From contig JALGQZ010000008.1 of NCBI GenBank assembly GCA_023105745.1, positions 24,937,866 to 25,001,865 of the forward strand: a stretch of 64,000 bases of DNA, given 5' to 3'. The notes below the pieces were generated by a model that saw only the letters and a list, made by a program, of their open reading frames with translations, did no database searches and was not told where the DNA came from. Below are positions 11,355 through 25,305 of the stretch, piece after piece. The stretch comes from Austropuccinia psidii. Lineage: Eukaryota; Basidiomycota; Pucciniomycetes; Pucciniales; Sphaerophragmiaceae. Position 1 is the first letter of the stretch. Each line of letters starts with the position of its first letter. The position numbers and the translations under genes are program-made.

Positions 11355-13731
11355 CTTCTTTCCTTCCTCAAGATTATGGCCTTATCAGGTATTCTTACCA
11401 TTAAATATGGATTGATTGAATTATATTAATATGTACTTTTCTCAGAATTTAATATTTTTTCAACATTTGGCTGATCATTTCCACCAGCTCTTAATACTTA
11501 TTGGTTACCCTGGTAGATAGCAGTTGTATGCTGATAAATTGGGAATATAATATGAAAGAATTTCCATTTCTGATGCAACAAAATATAAAACTACAGTTCA
11601 TCTATTATTCCATTTAATGATTCACTATTAAATGACGAGCCTTCTTTGGTATTGAAACCATCTTATATATTTCGATTGAATAGTGAGAAAAAAAATGAAA
11701 AAACAAACATGAGAGAACTTGACTTTAAAAAGAAACTAATGATTAATTATATCTCCTTTCTATAGTGACAAATAAAGGCCTTATTATCTCCAAAAGCTTT
11801 GTTTGGAAAACCTTTCCCAGCTTCAAGAACTTAGTTAGGTAAGAAAATTCATTATTTCCCTCTCCCTCCATTTGATATAAAGTACAAAAAGGATCAATGA
11901 AGGCTAAAATTGACATGGATTATGTTTAGGTCTAAAAGAGAAATTTCTTAAATTCAGTTCCCTGGTCAGTATTAATAAATTATATAGAAATTTTCTACCT
12001 CCAAGTATGAGTTTTGATTTAAAGAGAAATCAATTGCAATAAAAAAGGTTCCTTTCCAATAATGTTCTGAGTGGTCATTTATTTTGAGAGCCTGAGTTCA
12101 GTATATAGAAATAAATTTAGAATGAGAAAGAGTAAAATCATTGACAATATTATTCAAACCTGCTTACTTTTGATATTAATACTTTTTGAGAAGTATTTGA
12201 AATTTGTAAATAATAACATGAGAAGATGAGGAGACTTTTAAGTGACTTAAAAACTCATTTTATTAGTTTTAGGGGGAAAGAGATTATATCAGCTCTAGAT
12301 ATGTGAAAGATAGATGGTTTCCCCTAAAAAGAACTATATGTGGATTAAAAAACCAATAAAAATAATTTCCTTTTTCATTTGTAATTTTAGAGAAGAAAAA
12401 AGTTATTTTTGATCCATACAGAAGTAAAAGACTTTTTGGAGTCTAATTTGGTAGTCTTGGGAAATTTCTTAAGTGTGATAACAGATACATGATAAAATTT
12501 TTGGATCAGAACCCTTTATGTTATAAGTGGCTTAGTTGATGTAGATTTTTTAAGAAAATATAAGGGGTGTAAAAAAGGTTAGAGACCTTTCATACCTAAT
12601 TATGGGTTGGAAGTCTTTAAATCCAGGTGTATTACCCAACATTTGGGAGACAGGGAAAAAATTGATTAAAAATTATACGTTTTTTAAGACTCCTTAATTC
12701 TTTACTCTGAGACTCTTTACTTATCTTCTTATAAAGAAACCTATGAAGATTCAAGATATTATCAGCTTTAGATAGCTTGTATTAGAAAAAATTAACTTCC
12801 AACCAATTCATTTTATTCAGGTTTGAAATATTCAAATATCATTCATGCAGAATTGAATTCCTTTATGAACTATTGATCTCTCAAATCCACACTGTATTCA
12901 TTTTTGGAAGGATGGTACAGCTACAGATATCCTTTTTCTGTTCAAAACTGTAGTTTTGGCTTAAATATCTCCAAAAAGGATGTATAAGCTTTTTCTTGAA
13001 ATAAAACTCTGGTAAGAGGCTACAAATTAAGGTATAGAAAGACTCAAGAAAGTTTCTTACCCTTTATATCATCAGTGAAAACCTGCCTTTACCTTAAAAG
13101 TGGCTTCTTCAGCCCAAAGGTAAAAGAAAAATACCATTGTAGTAGTGCTTCAAGGAGCAGATCATAAAATGCAAATTATTTCCCCGAGAGATTCAATAAA
13201 CACATAAATCTTATATTCTCTCTGTTCAGTGATTCAAAATTTGAAAGGACAGTGATCAAAAAGCTGGGGCTTAGTGCATGCTCAATCAACATTCATGGCT
13301 ACAGGCCAGTCAATTTTTATCTAGTATGACTCAATGTGATATATTCCTATTGTTTTTATTCTACTGTTTAACTATCTACCCACATAATTCATTTTTGGGC
13401 CAATACTAGCATTTATGTAATTTAGATGTTAATATTTCACTCTTTTTTAGAGTCACAAACTTACAAATGTCTTCCTCAGTATAATATATATTTATTTTAT
13501 TCCATTGAAACAAGCTTCTCTTTAATAGTCTCTGCCTTTCAAATCAAAAATATTGGAAATTTCTTGCCAATTTATCCAGATTTCTTCAAAAGGCTATATT
13601 TGTTTTCTTTTAAATGGCTGGACATCTTCTTGTTGTCTGATTTATTCCTACAGTTAATTAACAGTGAACCTCATTCTAGAAGATTCTGAAATCAATAATA
13701 AAGTCATTTTCTGTGAGGCCCTTTTTAGAAG
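11355..13731. other. Unassigned AT-rich sequence between C1 and D1
   Basis: About 2.4 kb with frequent stops in all frames. The longest open stretch (13426-13689, plus strand, 87 codons) is rich in F, L, I and S and shows no domain, as expected of AT-rich noncoding DNA. It may be old transposon interior. Confidence 0.4.
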
Positions 13732-13736
13732 CTATA

Positions 13737-15514
13737 TGTAAGGTTTGGATATGAAAATTTGATTTAAAATCAAGTACTTTTTGTCTCCTCAAGATTTGTA
13801 TGAGGTAAAATTCAATTAAGAATAGTAAATTTTAAGATTTTTCAAGAGAAAACACACAAAATTTACTTTTCATAACGTTATTAGTATAAACAAGTAATAT
13901 TAAAACATTTTCTTGTTTTACCCACAATAAAAATTTATCAAAAATACTTTACAAGAGTTATTTAAGGCTACAAAAGAAATTTCTTCAAGAGAAATCATAA
14001 TTGTAATTAATTGAGTAAAAAACTACAGGAAATCAATATAATAACAATGCCTTTAAAAAGAATTTTAAAAATAAAACACTCCCAAAAGGGGCCAGAGTGA
14101 ATTTGGAAACAAAGTGACAAAGTTAAAAGTCATAAAAGATACTTTAATTCACTTTTGGGGTGGTTCAAGGGTAAAAATAATTAAAAGAGTCACAAAAAAA
14201 TTATTATAATTATTTATTCACATAGCTAAAAGGTTCAAAATTAATTAAGAAAGGTGGTTGGAATGCTTTATTGATTGGTTTAACAGTGTTTAAGCCAATT
14301 ATAAAAGGAAAAGATTACAACATGAAGAGAAAATTGGGGCAAAGAAGACATTCTTTTCTAGTCACCAATTTTCTCACTCCAAAAGTAGAATTTACTCTAA
14401 TATGTTGTTAGAAACACTCTGACAACATGAAAGCCAATTAGGGCATCATTGAGCCCTGTTTTGGACCAAAAAGTGGCTTTTTTTAGTCATTTCTATAGTA
14501 ATACCTGGTTTAAAGCCTTTAAAGCACATAAGAATGTGTGTAAGAGACATAAAAACCATTCAATTTTTTTTTTACTTTTTTTAAATTAAGGGTAGTTTTA
14601 CCCTCTTGGCAACAGTTAAAACTGCCCTGGGTGGTATCAAAAACTCATCATCAATTAAGTCACAGACCCTGTGACTCGATTCCAGGCCAAAATTGATAAA
14701 ACTTTGCATGAATTTTGACATCCCAAGCCCTTAAGCAAGGAATTTGGGGGATTCTAGCACCCTTGGAGTTAAGATGCCTTTTGCCCCAAAAAATTAATCT
14801 TTCCAATTTATTTTTTCTTTAATTCCTCATGATGTATTATACTTGTAATTTACATGTGTAATTCAATTTATTTCTTATGGTACACAACTGTAATGATTGA
14901 TAACTAATATTCAAATCAAATTTAACTTATGTAATACATGCACAAATTTTGACATTTCAATTTAAAACACACCAATTCCTCATAGCTTCTAAACTACACA
15001 CCACACCTCAACTTGAACAAAAAAAATTGATGTTTAACACCACATTTGGTGTTAATTAAATTCATGTTTTGAGGACTTTCATATTTTCATGCAGAAAATA
15101 CTAAAAACTTAATTTAAGCTTATTAAGAGTTGAGTTACAGAATTTTCATCCAAAGGGGACCCCACCTTATTTTTTATGAGGAATCCAATCATGAAATAAT
15201 TTTAATAAGTTTATTAATTGGCACAAAGGCATAATAATTTCTATTTATATTTTAGCCAAAACTATTTTAATTTTCATATTTTTGTTGAAAATTTATTTTT
15301 ACTTAATGTTTTCAAGTAAAAGCATATGTTCACAATTTTAACTTTCAATGTAATTTCAATTTATTATTATAATGAAAATTTCAACTTTGTAGATAAACTT
15401 CATATATTTTAATTTTTGTTTTTAAAATATGAATAAAATTATTCATTTACAATGATAACATAATTGTGTTATTTGTGGTCTTTTGGGTATATAAAAATAC
15501 CTCTAATACCCACA
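13737..15514 (-). repeat. Solo LTR, family D, copy D1
   Basis: A 1,778-bp element from TGTAAGGTTTGGATATGAAA to CCTCTAATACCCACA. Flanking 5-mers are CTATA (13732-13736) and CTATT (15515-15519), a duplication with one mismatch. The first ~230 bp matches 63768-64000 closely. The second half resembles 22220-23286, including the end motif GTGGTCTTTTGGGTAT near 15475. There is no coding capacity. Confidence 0.8.
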
Positions 15515-15519
15515 CTATT

Positions 15520-18164
15520 ATGGGATTTCATTCCTTTGTGTTTTCCAGTATTCAACTCTTTTTAAAATATAAAGTGTGTTTAAAAATGAAATTTGAATTT
15601 GAAACATTTATGCAATTTCTCTTTGTTTTTGAGGGAAGTTGAAGAGAATAACAAGATAACTGAAGACCAAATCCATAATTAATTTGAGAAATTTTTTGTT
15701 TTCTCAAACATATTTAAGAGTGGGGGCTAGCATAGAATTTCCTTCTTTAGAAAAATAAAATAGGTTTATACCATCATATTAAACTCTCTCAAGAGGTCAA
15801 ATATTCTATCAAAATTTGAGTACATCTTCATGACCTTACATTTTGGGGAATATTAAAAGAAGCAAAAGTATCTATAGGATTATTCTTATGTAAGTTTCAA
15901 ATATGAATCATTAATCAAGATCAAGTATTCTAACTTCTCTTACAGTTTTTTTAAGTTAAACTCAATCAAAATAATATTTTTGAAAGACTTGGAAGAAAAT
16001 TTTTTCCAGAATTCTGTTTCTTAGCTGATTAGTATAAGAAATATTATTAAAAAAATATTTTTTTCTATCAGAAATAAAAGGTCACTCAAAAATAATTCAA
16101 AAAATATATTGAATTATCACTAATTCTTCAATTAAGAAGGATTTGTTTTCTATCAATTCAAAAAAGGATGTCATTCCATTGATATTGTGGTATTCCATGA
16201 TATTTTTGAACCAGTCTCAAGCTCATGGTAACCCACAAAAGAAATGAATAATACACACATCCAGACTGAGGTTTAGCTCTTACACCAGAATTTTCAATTC
16301 AATTCATAGGTTGCATTTTATTCATGATCTCATGGCACAGGAACCAAAAAGAAATTTGCGTGTTAAAACCAATAACACATCCAGTTTTACACCCTTGTTT
16401 TATTTCCAACGTACTCATTCAGAAATCAGATTAAACATGAATAAACTACAAATCTATTATTCCTTTAGGAACAGGAAGGTAACCGGCTAAAAATATTAAA
16501 TCCACTGGAATGATGGAAAGTAATCTTCATCCCAGACATAGGAATATCCTATTATATATCCAAATTAACCTCACTTGGAGCTTTATAACAGCCCCAAATT
16601 TTGGTAGGACAGAGTCCTCAAGGCTTATAAAAGGCAATGAATTACATTATTTGGAACATAACCAATCAAACTCAAAATTCTTTATACCACTCATAACCTC
16701 ATGAAAGTCAAAACAAAAGAAGTGACATGTAATATACAGCCTTCTTTAAATATCATTCACATAATTTACAAAGCCATACACAATTATGAAAGAATATCAA
16801 GGACATGACTACTCAAATCATGTTTCAAGCTAACAAATCAAACCATCTCATGCATATCAGGAAATCCTTAAGTGCAAGAAAGCATCACCTGAACCAAATT
16901 TAAAGTTCAAAAAGAAGAAAAACAGCAATTACACCTGCATAAATCACACAGCCTCTTTACCAAGGCAGAACTCTGAAATATGCAAGGACAATTCAAAGTC
17001 ATTAGGTTATATTGACCCCACCAAAATCATATCTTGTGATAGAAAAGAGGCTGTGAAAAATAAAAATCCTCAGAAAAAAATGGAATAATCTCATGCATTC
17101 CAGGAAATTACAAGAAGATAATGTCCAAACCAGCTCACCAAAGGGGAATTATATGACAAAATGGAGGCTGTGCAGAAGGAAAATTATCACTAAATCTTAA
17201 GTCACAAAAAAGTTCAAGAAACATACTCACCAAAAACATATTAACAATATTGAATAAAGAGGTATGAAAGTGGGAGAATACAGCTCCCATTGAGACCCCT
17301 CTAGGATCCCTTCCCCCATGCATATTATATTTTAAGAATTGGAATAATTCATTCCTTACCTGGGAAGTAGTGCAGTATATTATGGTCAAGTCACTAGCCC
17401 AGAAGCTAAGCGCGGTGAGGTCTTAGTATTTTAAATATACCCAGTAGCCAAGATTAGGGGTATTTCTCTATTAAAAAGATTTTATCCAGTAACAATAACA
17501 CCATTTACCAACATTTTAAATTATATTACCCTTTTAATCCTCCAATATCAAATAATCTTACCTTTTAAGTTTAAAAAATGCTATTTTGTCCTATTATTAC
17601 AGACTCTTGAAAATTATCAAACCCTCAAAAATGCATTTCACTGTATTATTAATTTAAAATAACAAAATCAGCCTTATAAACACTCATATAATTCTCCAAA
17701 GAATCCAAAATAACCCATTTTACCAAAATTAATCACCAATAGGGAATCACTCACCCCTATTTCACTAAAAATAGAAATTATACAGACATTCATTTTACCA
17801 AAATTGCAGACCTTCACTATATTACTGACATTATATTCCTCTTGATATATACTCAATAGGTATGAGCTAAGACTTCTAATTCTTGTCTTCTTCAGTTGTA
17901 AATCCACTTACTTTTTTATTTGTCTTGGGGACCTCAAATTTTGCTGTTGTTTAATATTTCAGGAGGGTCAGGAAATCCAACCTTGACATAATTCATTACA
18001 GAAGTTATTAGAAATTAAAAGGTGGCCACCTGTGATTTCCCCCTTGCAGGTACTTTCTCATTTTACTCCCAAAATATGAGAACAAGGGTTATAAAAATAA
18101 TATCAATAAATAAAAAGGAGCAGAAATAGACCAATTTAAATCCATAATTTCGAGGGTTATGTCA
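15520..18164. other. Unassigned, possibly decayed retroelement interior
   Basis: About 2.6 kb without intact frames. On the minus strand near 15730-15830 a short reading (MYSNFDRIFDLLREFNMMV) vaguely resembles the stretch after the RT active site of Gypsy elements (L..VF..L...N). It is too short and isolated to call. Nothing else was recognised. Confidence 0.35.
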
Positions 18165-18169
18165 GACGT

Positions 18170-20116
18170 TGTAAGGTTTGACTATGAAACAATAGGTAAA
18201 TATTATGAATATTTTAATTATTGTACTCCAAATTTCCTTATTAAGGTAATAAATAAGTTAAAGAAGAATTATAATAATAAAGAAATATGATAATTATGGC
18301 ATATATATATATATATATATTATTTAAAAGAATCAAATAATATAATGAAAATAGATATATTAATAATCAATAATTAATACATTTATAGAAATTTATTCTT
18401 TTTACAAACAAGTAATAAATTTTTAAAAAAAATTTATCTAAAAATAAAAACAATTCATTACAATAATGTTACCAATGTTAAAGCTATATATTAATATAAA
18501 TACTATTTATACTAATAAAAAATTATTAAAAATAATAAAATAGAGAAAATAACCTACTTTTAACACTTAATATAAGAATTTTTAGTAAGTTATGCAAAAA
18601 TAATATAAATAAAACATATTTAAATTTTCTTCACAGGAAAAAATAAAGATATTACAAATATTCTTGTTTTTACATGGAATTAGAGATTTTTCAGATAAAT
18701 TTAAGAAAAAAAATTCAAAATTGATTGAATTGTGTCAAAATTTATGATTATAATAAAGATTAACTTGATTCTTTTGATATATAATAGTTTTATATAAAAA
18801 GAAGAAAGCTTTTATCTTTGGTTTTAATAATTTAATGTTTTTGTTACATCTAGAGGGAAAATAGAGTAAAAAGAGCTCTATTTATAGTAAAATCCTCTCT
18901 TATAGAGTCCAGAAGGCTTATAGTAGACGTGTAAATATGGTATCCACTGTAATTGATCAGTATTTTGAGGTTTGGTAATCATTACATCATAATTAAACCA
19001 TCTTATCTCATTATTATGCTATTATTTGGAGTTATCACTATAACTCTAAATTTTCTGACATCATAAGCTTGGAAAAAGGCTAAAATTAGTTTTTTTTTAG
19101 TATTCATCACAATATAATATTATTAAAAAGTATTATCACTTATATATCTTTTAAGCTTAAAATAAAGTTACAGTGAGTGATCTTAAATGATAAATTTTAA
19201 GCTTAAACTTTGATCGTTATTAACCTTTGAGTTATACAAACTACAGCCATTCAGATATTTAATTCTGATAGGTTGGAATGTAATCATCAAAATTTAAAGA
19301 GAATTTCATTACATAATCAAAACTCTATTTTTGATTATTTTTCTTGTAACACATCTTTTCTGTTGAAATTTATTATTTTAACCTTTAAACCTTGATTTCA
19401 AGGGGTTTTAGCTTGAATATAATGATGAAAATTACACCATTATTCATGTCTGAGCTATTAAAATTGGAATATCCACTTTTTTTAAGTTTGGACCACTTTT
19501 ACAACAAAGTGGTCAACAGCTCTTCCTATTTTGCTCAATAAACCATTGTAAATTTTAACCTTGTTTATATCTTTCCAAATAAAGTTTATATCTGTATTTA
19601 CATAGTAATTATGTGATGAGGTTATTTTTTGGTAAGATCTTTATCATTCATAATTCAAGAGATATGAGCTAAAAACCATGAATATATGTGCTGATCATAA
19701 AAACGCATATATTGAGGTTATCTCACTAATTATTGACTTTACAGGTATGAGATAAAAATGTTATATGTGAAGGGTTTCATGGAGAATTCAATTATTCAAT
19801 TTATTTTACATATCCATTGGTTTCTGAGATAATAAAGGATTTATGTCCTTTTATGGCATTTTACTTATTACACAGTAATTATTGTCTTTAAAGCTATGAA
19901 ATAAAAATGTTATATGTGTATGTTTTCATGAGGAATCCAATGGTGCAACTTATTTCACATGTTTTTCATTTGATTCTGGGTTAATCAAGATTATATGCTT
20001 TTTGAAGGCATTTTTACTTATTTTAAGATAATAATTTCATTTCTTATTGCTAGAATCAGTAGTATAAAGTTATTTTGTGAATGTTTTTGATATGGGGTCA
20101 TATCTCAATGGCCACA
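18170..20116 (-). repeat. Solo LTR, family B, copy B2
   Basis: A 1,947-bp reverse copy from TGTAAGGTTTGACTATGAAA to CTCAATGGCCACA. Flanks are GACGT (18165-18169) and GACAT (20117-20121), a target duplication differing only by a CpG-to-CpA transition. It contains an (AT)10 microsatellite at 18301-18320. It aligns with B1 reversed, including the motif AGTTTGGACCACTTTT near 19485. Confidence 0.87.
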
Positions 20117-20121
20117 GACAT

Positions 20122-20281
20122 AAATAGAATAATTTCTCTCCATATTCCAATTTCTGGAGGTTGGAATTAAGGATAATTATTTTTGTATGTGTCAAAGGCT
20201 CAAAGTTATTTGAGATTAGTCACTGAAATATTTTTTTTGATTTATATTAAGGTAATTAGCTTAATTACTGTGGATATAAGT
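20122..20281. other. Short spacer between B2 and A2
   Basis: 160 bp of AT-rich sequence with no recognised feature. Confidence 0.4.
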
Positions 20282-22129
20282 TGTAAGATGTGTCTATGAA
20301 ACTTGTTGATAATATTACTATTAATCAACAGTACTATGACTGTTCTTATGAAATATAATAATAAAAAATTATTATAGCCACAATTAATTAATTAATTAAT
20401 TAATTATTTCTTTTACTTGTTATACACTACTAGTGATTATAACAGTAAGCAGTAATTGTCTACTAGAATCAATTACAAGAAGTATTAAATAATAAAATTA
20501 TTTTAATATATAATTATCTTATGTAAGAATAATTCTAAATATAATTCTTGAAGAAAAAAGTTACTAGAGAAAGACTTTCAAGAATTAAGATAAATCACTC
20601 ACTAATACTCCAAAGAGGTAATCAAAGATAAAAGTGGAGAAATTTGATGGATAATTGTGGATTTAAATGATCAAAAATGGGTATATAACAGTATTACAAT
20701 GATATATAGTTTATTTCTATGATCTAACGTCTTTCTGATTGATGCTGAAATAATAAAACACTTAAGAAAAGTTTCAACTAATACTTACTTGTTGGTAATA
20801 AAGGTATAATTGAATAATGTGATGATTTTGGAAAAAACAGCAAGAGGAGGCCTCTTTTAAGTCTAAGACAGCTCACAGAGGTGTGCCATGGAGAAAACTG
20901 AAAAACCAGTGAGTGATAAAACAATAAACCTTTTTGAATTATTGATTGCATCATCTGTTATCACATAAGATTATCATAATTACTTAATTGAGGCTTTTAC
21001 GTGACTACCAACCCATTTATGGTTAAGAATAAAAGAAGTAACAACTGTAAATATTCTTTTATTCCAAAATAATGATTGATTTCTCAAAGTTATCAATGTT
21101 ATTTTAAATTTCATCACAGAATGTATTTTCTGCAAATTTTTGAAGATTCTGTGTTTCACGTGGAATCATCAAAAATGGACTGTAAGTAAAATGTTTAGTT
21201 TTACTTATAAAAGTATAATTATTTTTGGTTTTTATATTGATGATACAGTTCTTAATTGGTCCTGAAAGTTTTAGAAAGATTAATTAAGAATTGTCTTTTT
21301 AATGAATTTTTGAAGCTTTTACCTCATGTCTACATAGAATTGCAAATGGCAGTATACGGCTTGTTGCTATGAGGTAAATCAATGGAAACTAGTCCAAAAA
21401 GGGTTTGAGTTACTCTTTTGGGGTTTATCCATGGAAATTCATTAAGAATTGACATGGTTACAGGAGTCTAAGCTGCTCTTTACCTCCTTGGCATGTCAAA
21501 ATAGCAGCTTATTTGCAATTATCTTATGATTTACTGAAGTTGTGACATGGTAACCCAGTTCCCAAAAGGTTTTAGTTTACTAATTGGGCCAAGATCATCC
21601 ATGGAACCAAGCTTTAGAGCTTTCCATGCCTCAGAGGCCTCAGAATTTTGGTACCCTGGCTCTCTTTGAGAGATTCAGGCTTAAAGACTGATATCCACTA
21701 TGGGTGTACCAAAAGTGCATATAAGAATACCATAATATTAAGTGCCCAAAACATGCATAACACTATTCTTAGTGTATATGTAACATTGGATTTCTCACAT
21801 TCACATTATTTTGGCGTGAAATTGAGAAAAAAAAAAGCTTTCACAGAACTTTTATGTGGTATTGAAGTATTTTCCATATTACCACCTCAAAGAGTTGATT
21901 GAGCTTATTCACTCTATGGAGCTACCCTAGGTGAAATTTTGTGTAGAATCCAAATCTGGCCTTAAATCCATGTATTTACTTACTCAATAAAAAGTTATTC
22001 ATCTTTTCTGAAATCAAAAAAGATGAATTTTGATTATATGCATGACTTATGGGTTATGCATAGTTCAGAATTTATTTTTAAGATAATTGTGGCCTATTTT
22101 GGTATGTAAAATATACCTCAAGGCTCACA
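20282..22129 (-). repeat. LTR, family A, copy A2
   Basis: A 1,848-bp reverse copy of A1, from TGTAAGATGTGTCTATGAAA to CCTCAAGGCTCACA. It contains a short (AATT)n run near 20382-20406 and the shared block GGTACCCTGGCTCTCTTTG near 21650-21668. Flanking 5-mers (TAAGT and TATAT) do not match, so one side has been altered or the copy is not a simple solo insertion. The 84-codon frame at 21648-21902 lies within the LTR and is not a gene. Confidence 0.83.
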
Positions 22130-22219
22130 TATATATTCCAATAAGAAAAGAAAATATGAATAAATGAAGAAACTATTTAATAGCTTCAAATTTTATTTCA
22201 AAAAATCAGCTGTTTTTTT

Positions 22220-23286
22220 ACAATCTATTACAATCATATTGGGAACAGAAAGTTCATTTATGGAATCACTAAGCCCTTTCTAGGTCCAAAGGGCTGGTGT
22301 TTCTATATTTTTAGCCCTTTGAGCCATTTGTTGTTAGAGTAAGACTTGATTTTATGGGTTAAAAGCCAATCAGAATGTGTGGGAGGACCCTTTGAAAGAG
22401 TTATAATTTTTTTTTTGGTGTTTGTATCAACTGGAAGGTAGGTTTATCCTCTTTGAAACCAGTCAAAATAGCCTAGTCAGTCTCAAGACTTCTTAAATAA
22501 CTTAAGTCGCAGGCCCTTGAATTTCATCCAGGTTCAACTTTAGCATGATTTTTGATAGTCCATGCCTAGAGTGAAGCAGCTTGGGGGCTCCATAACCCTA
22601 TGAGGCAAGATTCTTTTCCCCCTGAAAAGTTCATTTTTACAATTAATCTTATTTTACTTAATCCACTTGTACTGTAATAATACCGGCCATGTAAGTAATT
22701 TAATCTCAGTATTTGATTAATTTTTTTTGAAAAATTACAAACTTTCACACTTCACATGGAAATGGAAGTTCATTTATGTAGCACATGTGCATAATTCTAT
22801 TGAAGCTACTTCAATTCCTCATAACTTCTTTATCACATGCCACACCTCATTTGAATACAGAAAAGGATAATCAACACAGATTTGGTGTGTATCAAATAAA
22901 AATATCCTGACTTACATTCTTTCATACTGAAAATACCCAGCAATAAGTTTGAGCTTCTTTATATTTGAGCTACAGAGCTCTTACCAAGTGGTAAACCAGT
23001 GCATTTTTGCATGAGGAATCCAATGGTAAAATTATTTTTCAAAATTTATCCACTGGAAAAAACTATAATGTTTTTCAAGATTTTTTTCCAAATAATTTTT
23101 ATAATAATTCTTTTTTTTTTTAATTTTTCTAAATAAAATTGTTGTTTCACAATTTTTTTTTAATTTTTGTAAAAATTCATATTGATTTTTATTTTTTTAA
23201 GAAAAAGAAATAATTTTATTTATCTCTACTCTTAGATTTAATCTTTGTGGTCTTTTGGGCATCCAAAAATACTTTTGAGGCTCACA
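22220..23286 (-). repeat. Truncated LTR, family D, copy D3
   Basis: Resembles the second half of D1 (about 14400-15514) at several landmarks: the TAGGTCCAAAG region near 22280, AATCAGAATGTGTGGGAGG near 22368, and the end block GTGGTCTTTTGGGCAT ... TTTTGAGGCTCACA at 23247-23286. The first ~600 bp of the family is absent; the left limit is approximate and A2 lies next to it. No target duplication can be assessed. Confidence 0.6.
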
Positions 23287-23889
23287 CCTTCATAACCAAG
23301 TAGAACTACTTCAAGAGCTATAAATATATAATTCCTTTTTTCCTCTGAGGCTTGAACCTTGAGAACTGTTTCCAATGATAAATACAAAATACACTTGAGC
23401 CAAAAAAATCAACTTTACATTCATTAATGTATTAGATTGTAAGATCAAAATTCAAAAAATAAGAATTCTGATATTCAATAAAAAAAGCTGGCAAAATTGA
23501 AACAATTTGCATAAAAAATTACTCTTCAATAGTAATATGAAGTCTTATTTTATTTTTAGCTTTTTTAATTATCCTCTTTTTTAAAATTTATTGTTTGTTC
23601 CTAGACAAAAAATTGGATTAATTAATGAAGTGTTATCAACTGATCAGTATTATACATCTCTTTTTTGTCTTTTTTTCTGAAAACTTACTTTTTTGCATGT
23701 TTTTCTTTTGTTTTTAAGATATTTCAAAAAATGTTATAATCAATTATCAACTTCAAAGAAACTTTGATGAATAAATTTATTTTGTATTTCTTTTTTGATA
23801 ATTTCTAATATAGTCCAAAAATATATGGAATCTCCCTTGATTTTCTTTTTGGCATTTTGCTTATCTAAAATATATTTTTTTGAAAAAAG
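23287..23889. other. Unassigned AT-rich sequence
   Basis: About 600 bp of T-rich sequence with no reading frame or repeat recognised. It is the transition between the repeat block and the CpG-normal gene island. Confidence 0.4.
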
Positions 23890-25305
23890 AAAATCTTGTG
23901 ACTGGAACATCGCATGACTCTATACTTGCGCTTAAAAAGCTTTTGTACTTTGCAGCTGGAAATGCTTTTTGTGCGTACCTTGATTCTGCAGTATTTTACA
24001 CCTTAAAACAATTCATGTTTCTTTGACCTGGAGAATGCATACTTCACATGATGGGCTGTCTAGCTTCCTTGGTTGGAGGACTACATGTTTTTCCAGCGCA
24101 GAAATTTGCTCCAAATTATTGCTCGGAGTGAATTTTCAAAAAAGCTCTTCTTTTATTTTAGTCCCCATCCATTGGAGAAGAAATGTTACTCTCATGTAAC
24201 GTGGTAAACTTCCTCTTTCATATCTAATTATTCAGCATTTCTACAAACAAACGGCATAAATTTCAGGCCAATTTTCATGATGAAAAATCTCAACTTTTTT
24301 CTACAAGTTTCTTTTTGTAAGCCAGTTCCCATAAGTTTTGATAAACAATGGGTACACTACCCTTCGACTAAAAGGCAAGATTATTAGGCAATGCATGAGT
24401 CGTGCGCAATATAATATAAGATTCTGGTAGATAGCATCAAGGGTATCAAACAATTCTAGAATATACGATATAAAAAGACAGAATGAGACTTATAAAAAAA
24501 TTAATGATTGTTTGAAAATGCGCAAATAAGTGGGATCAGAGGCCTATTGAAGTTGTTTATGGTGCACCGGCAGAGTGCGCGGAGTCGCGTAGAGTGACCA
24601 GTCACATATGTATCTGGTCTACTCACAGACAGTTGATGTGCAGTTTGCTAGCTCAAGCCTAGAAGCACATACCTGCGATTCCAACGACTTGCTCCTCCCA
24701 TGCGGAAGGTATGTATACAGAGCCTTAGGGGTGAATCTTAGTGTGATTATTTTTTCAACGAGCTTCTTGCGAACGATAGCAGTGGCAATTACCTTGCAAC
24801 AATTGGTGGAAAGAAACGGTTATAACGCTGAATGATTTTCTGAAGTATGGGCTAGACTTGTCACCAGCCGGAGAGAACCTCTGAAAGAAAACATCGAATA
24901 GCATAAACGCGGTAAAAGTAACAGCTTCATGTAGGGTTTTCAACAATATTAATGAGCTTGCTGTATCCTTTGAGATTTCGTAACAACCTTGCTGATCATT
25001 GCTAAAAGCTAATGAAAAAAATTATCATTAAGAAGAACCACAGGGAGGTGTGCAGCACAGTACTTACAGGGTATACAGATTCAATGAATCGTTCCAAAGC
25101 TCTAAATTTCATTTTGCCTGCAAGAAGGCTCAGGCAGGATGAAATGTAGCGCTCATGCACCCCGCGGCTTAGGATGTAAACATGAGATCCTTAATTAGTC
25201 TCTTTTTTACGGAATGGTTTCGTAAAGTCGGCCTAGTCAAGCAAAAATTGAAAATATAAACAAGAGATAAATAGAATTCCCCAGAAAACTGAAAGAAGTC
25301 AGAAT
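23890..25305. other. Single-copy flank of the gene island; coding status unclear
   Basis: CpG dinucleotides reappear here (for example around 23910-23980 and 24560-24600), marking the change from repeat to unique DNA. Short open stretches exist: plus strand 24608-24835 (75 codons, containing a GTATGT donor-like site at 24709) and minus strand 24755-24946 (63 codons). They overlap on opposite strands and neither shows a domain. A gene with several small exons, or gene remnants, is possible. I do not assign one. Confidence 0.35.

Noticed and set aside
13426..13689. 87-codon plus-strand frame
   Set aside because: Composition is dominated by F, L, I, S and Y, as expected of AT-rich noncoding DNA; no conserved motif or splice context.
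17400..17440. Stretch AAGCTAAGCGCGGTGAGG resembling the internal control region of a 5S rRNA gene
   Set aside because: Only about 25 bases look similar; the remaining 5S segments and the pairing helices cannot be found around it. An isolated chance match or a very old remnant is more likely.
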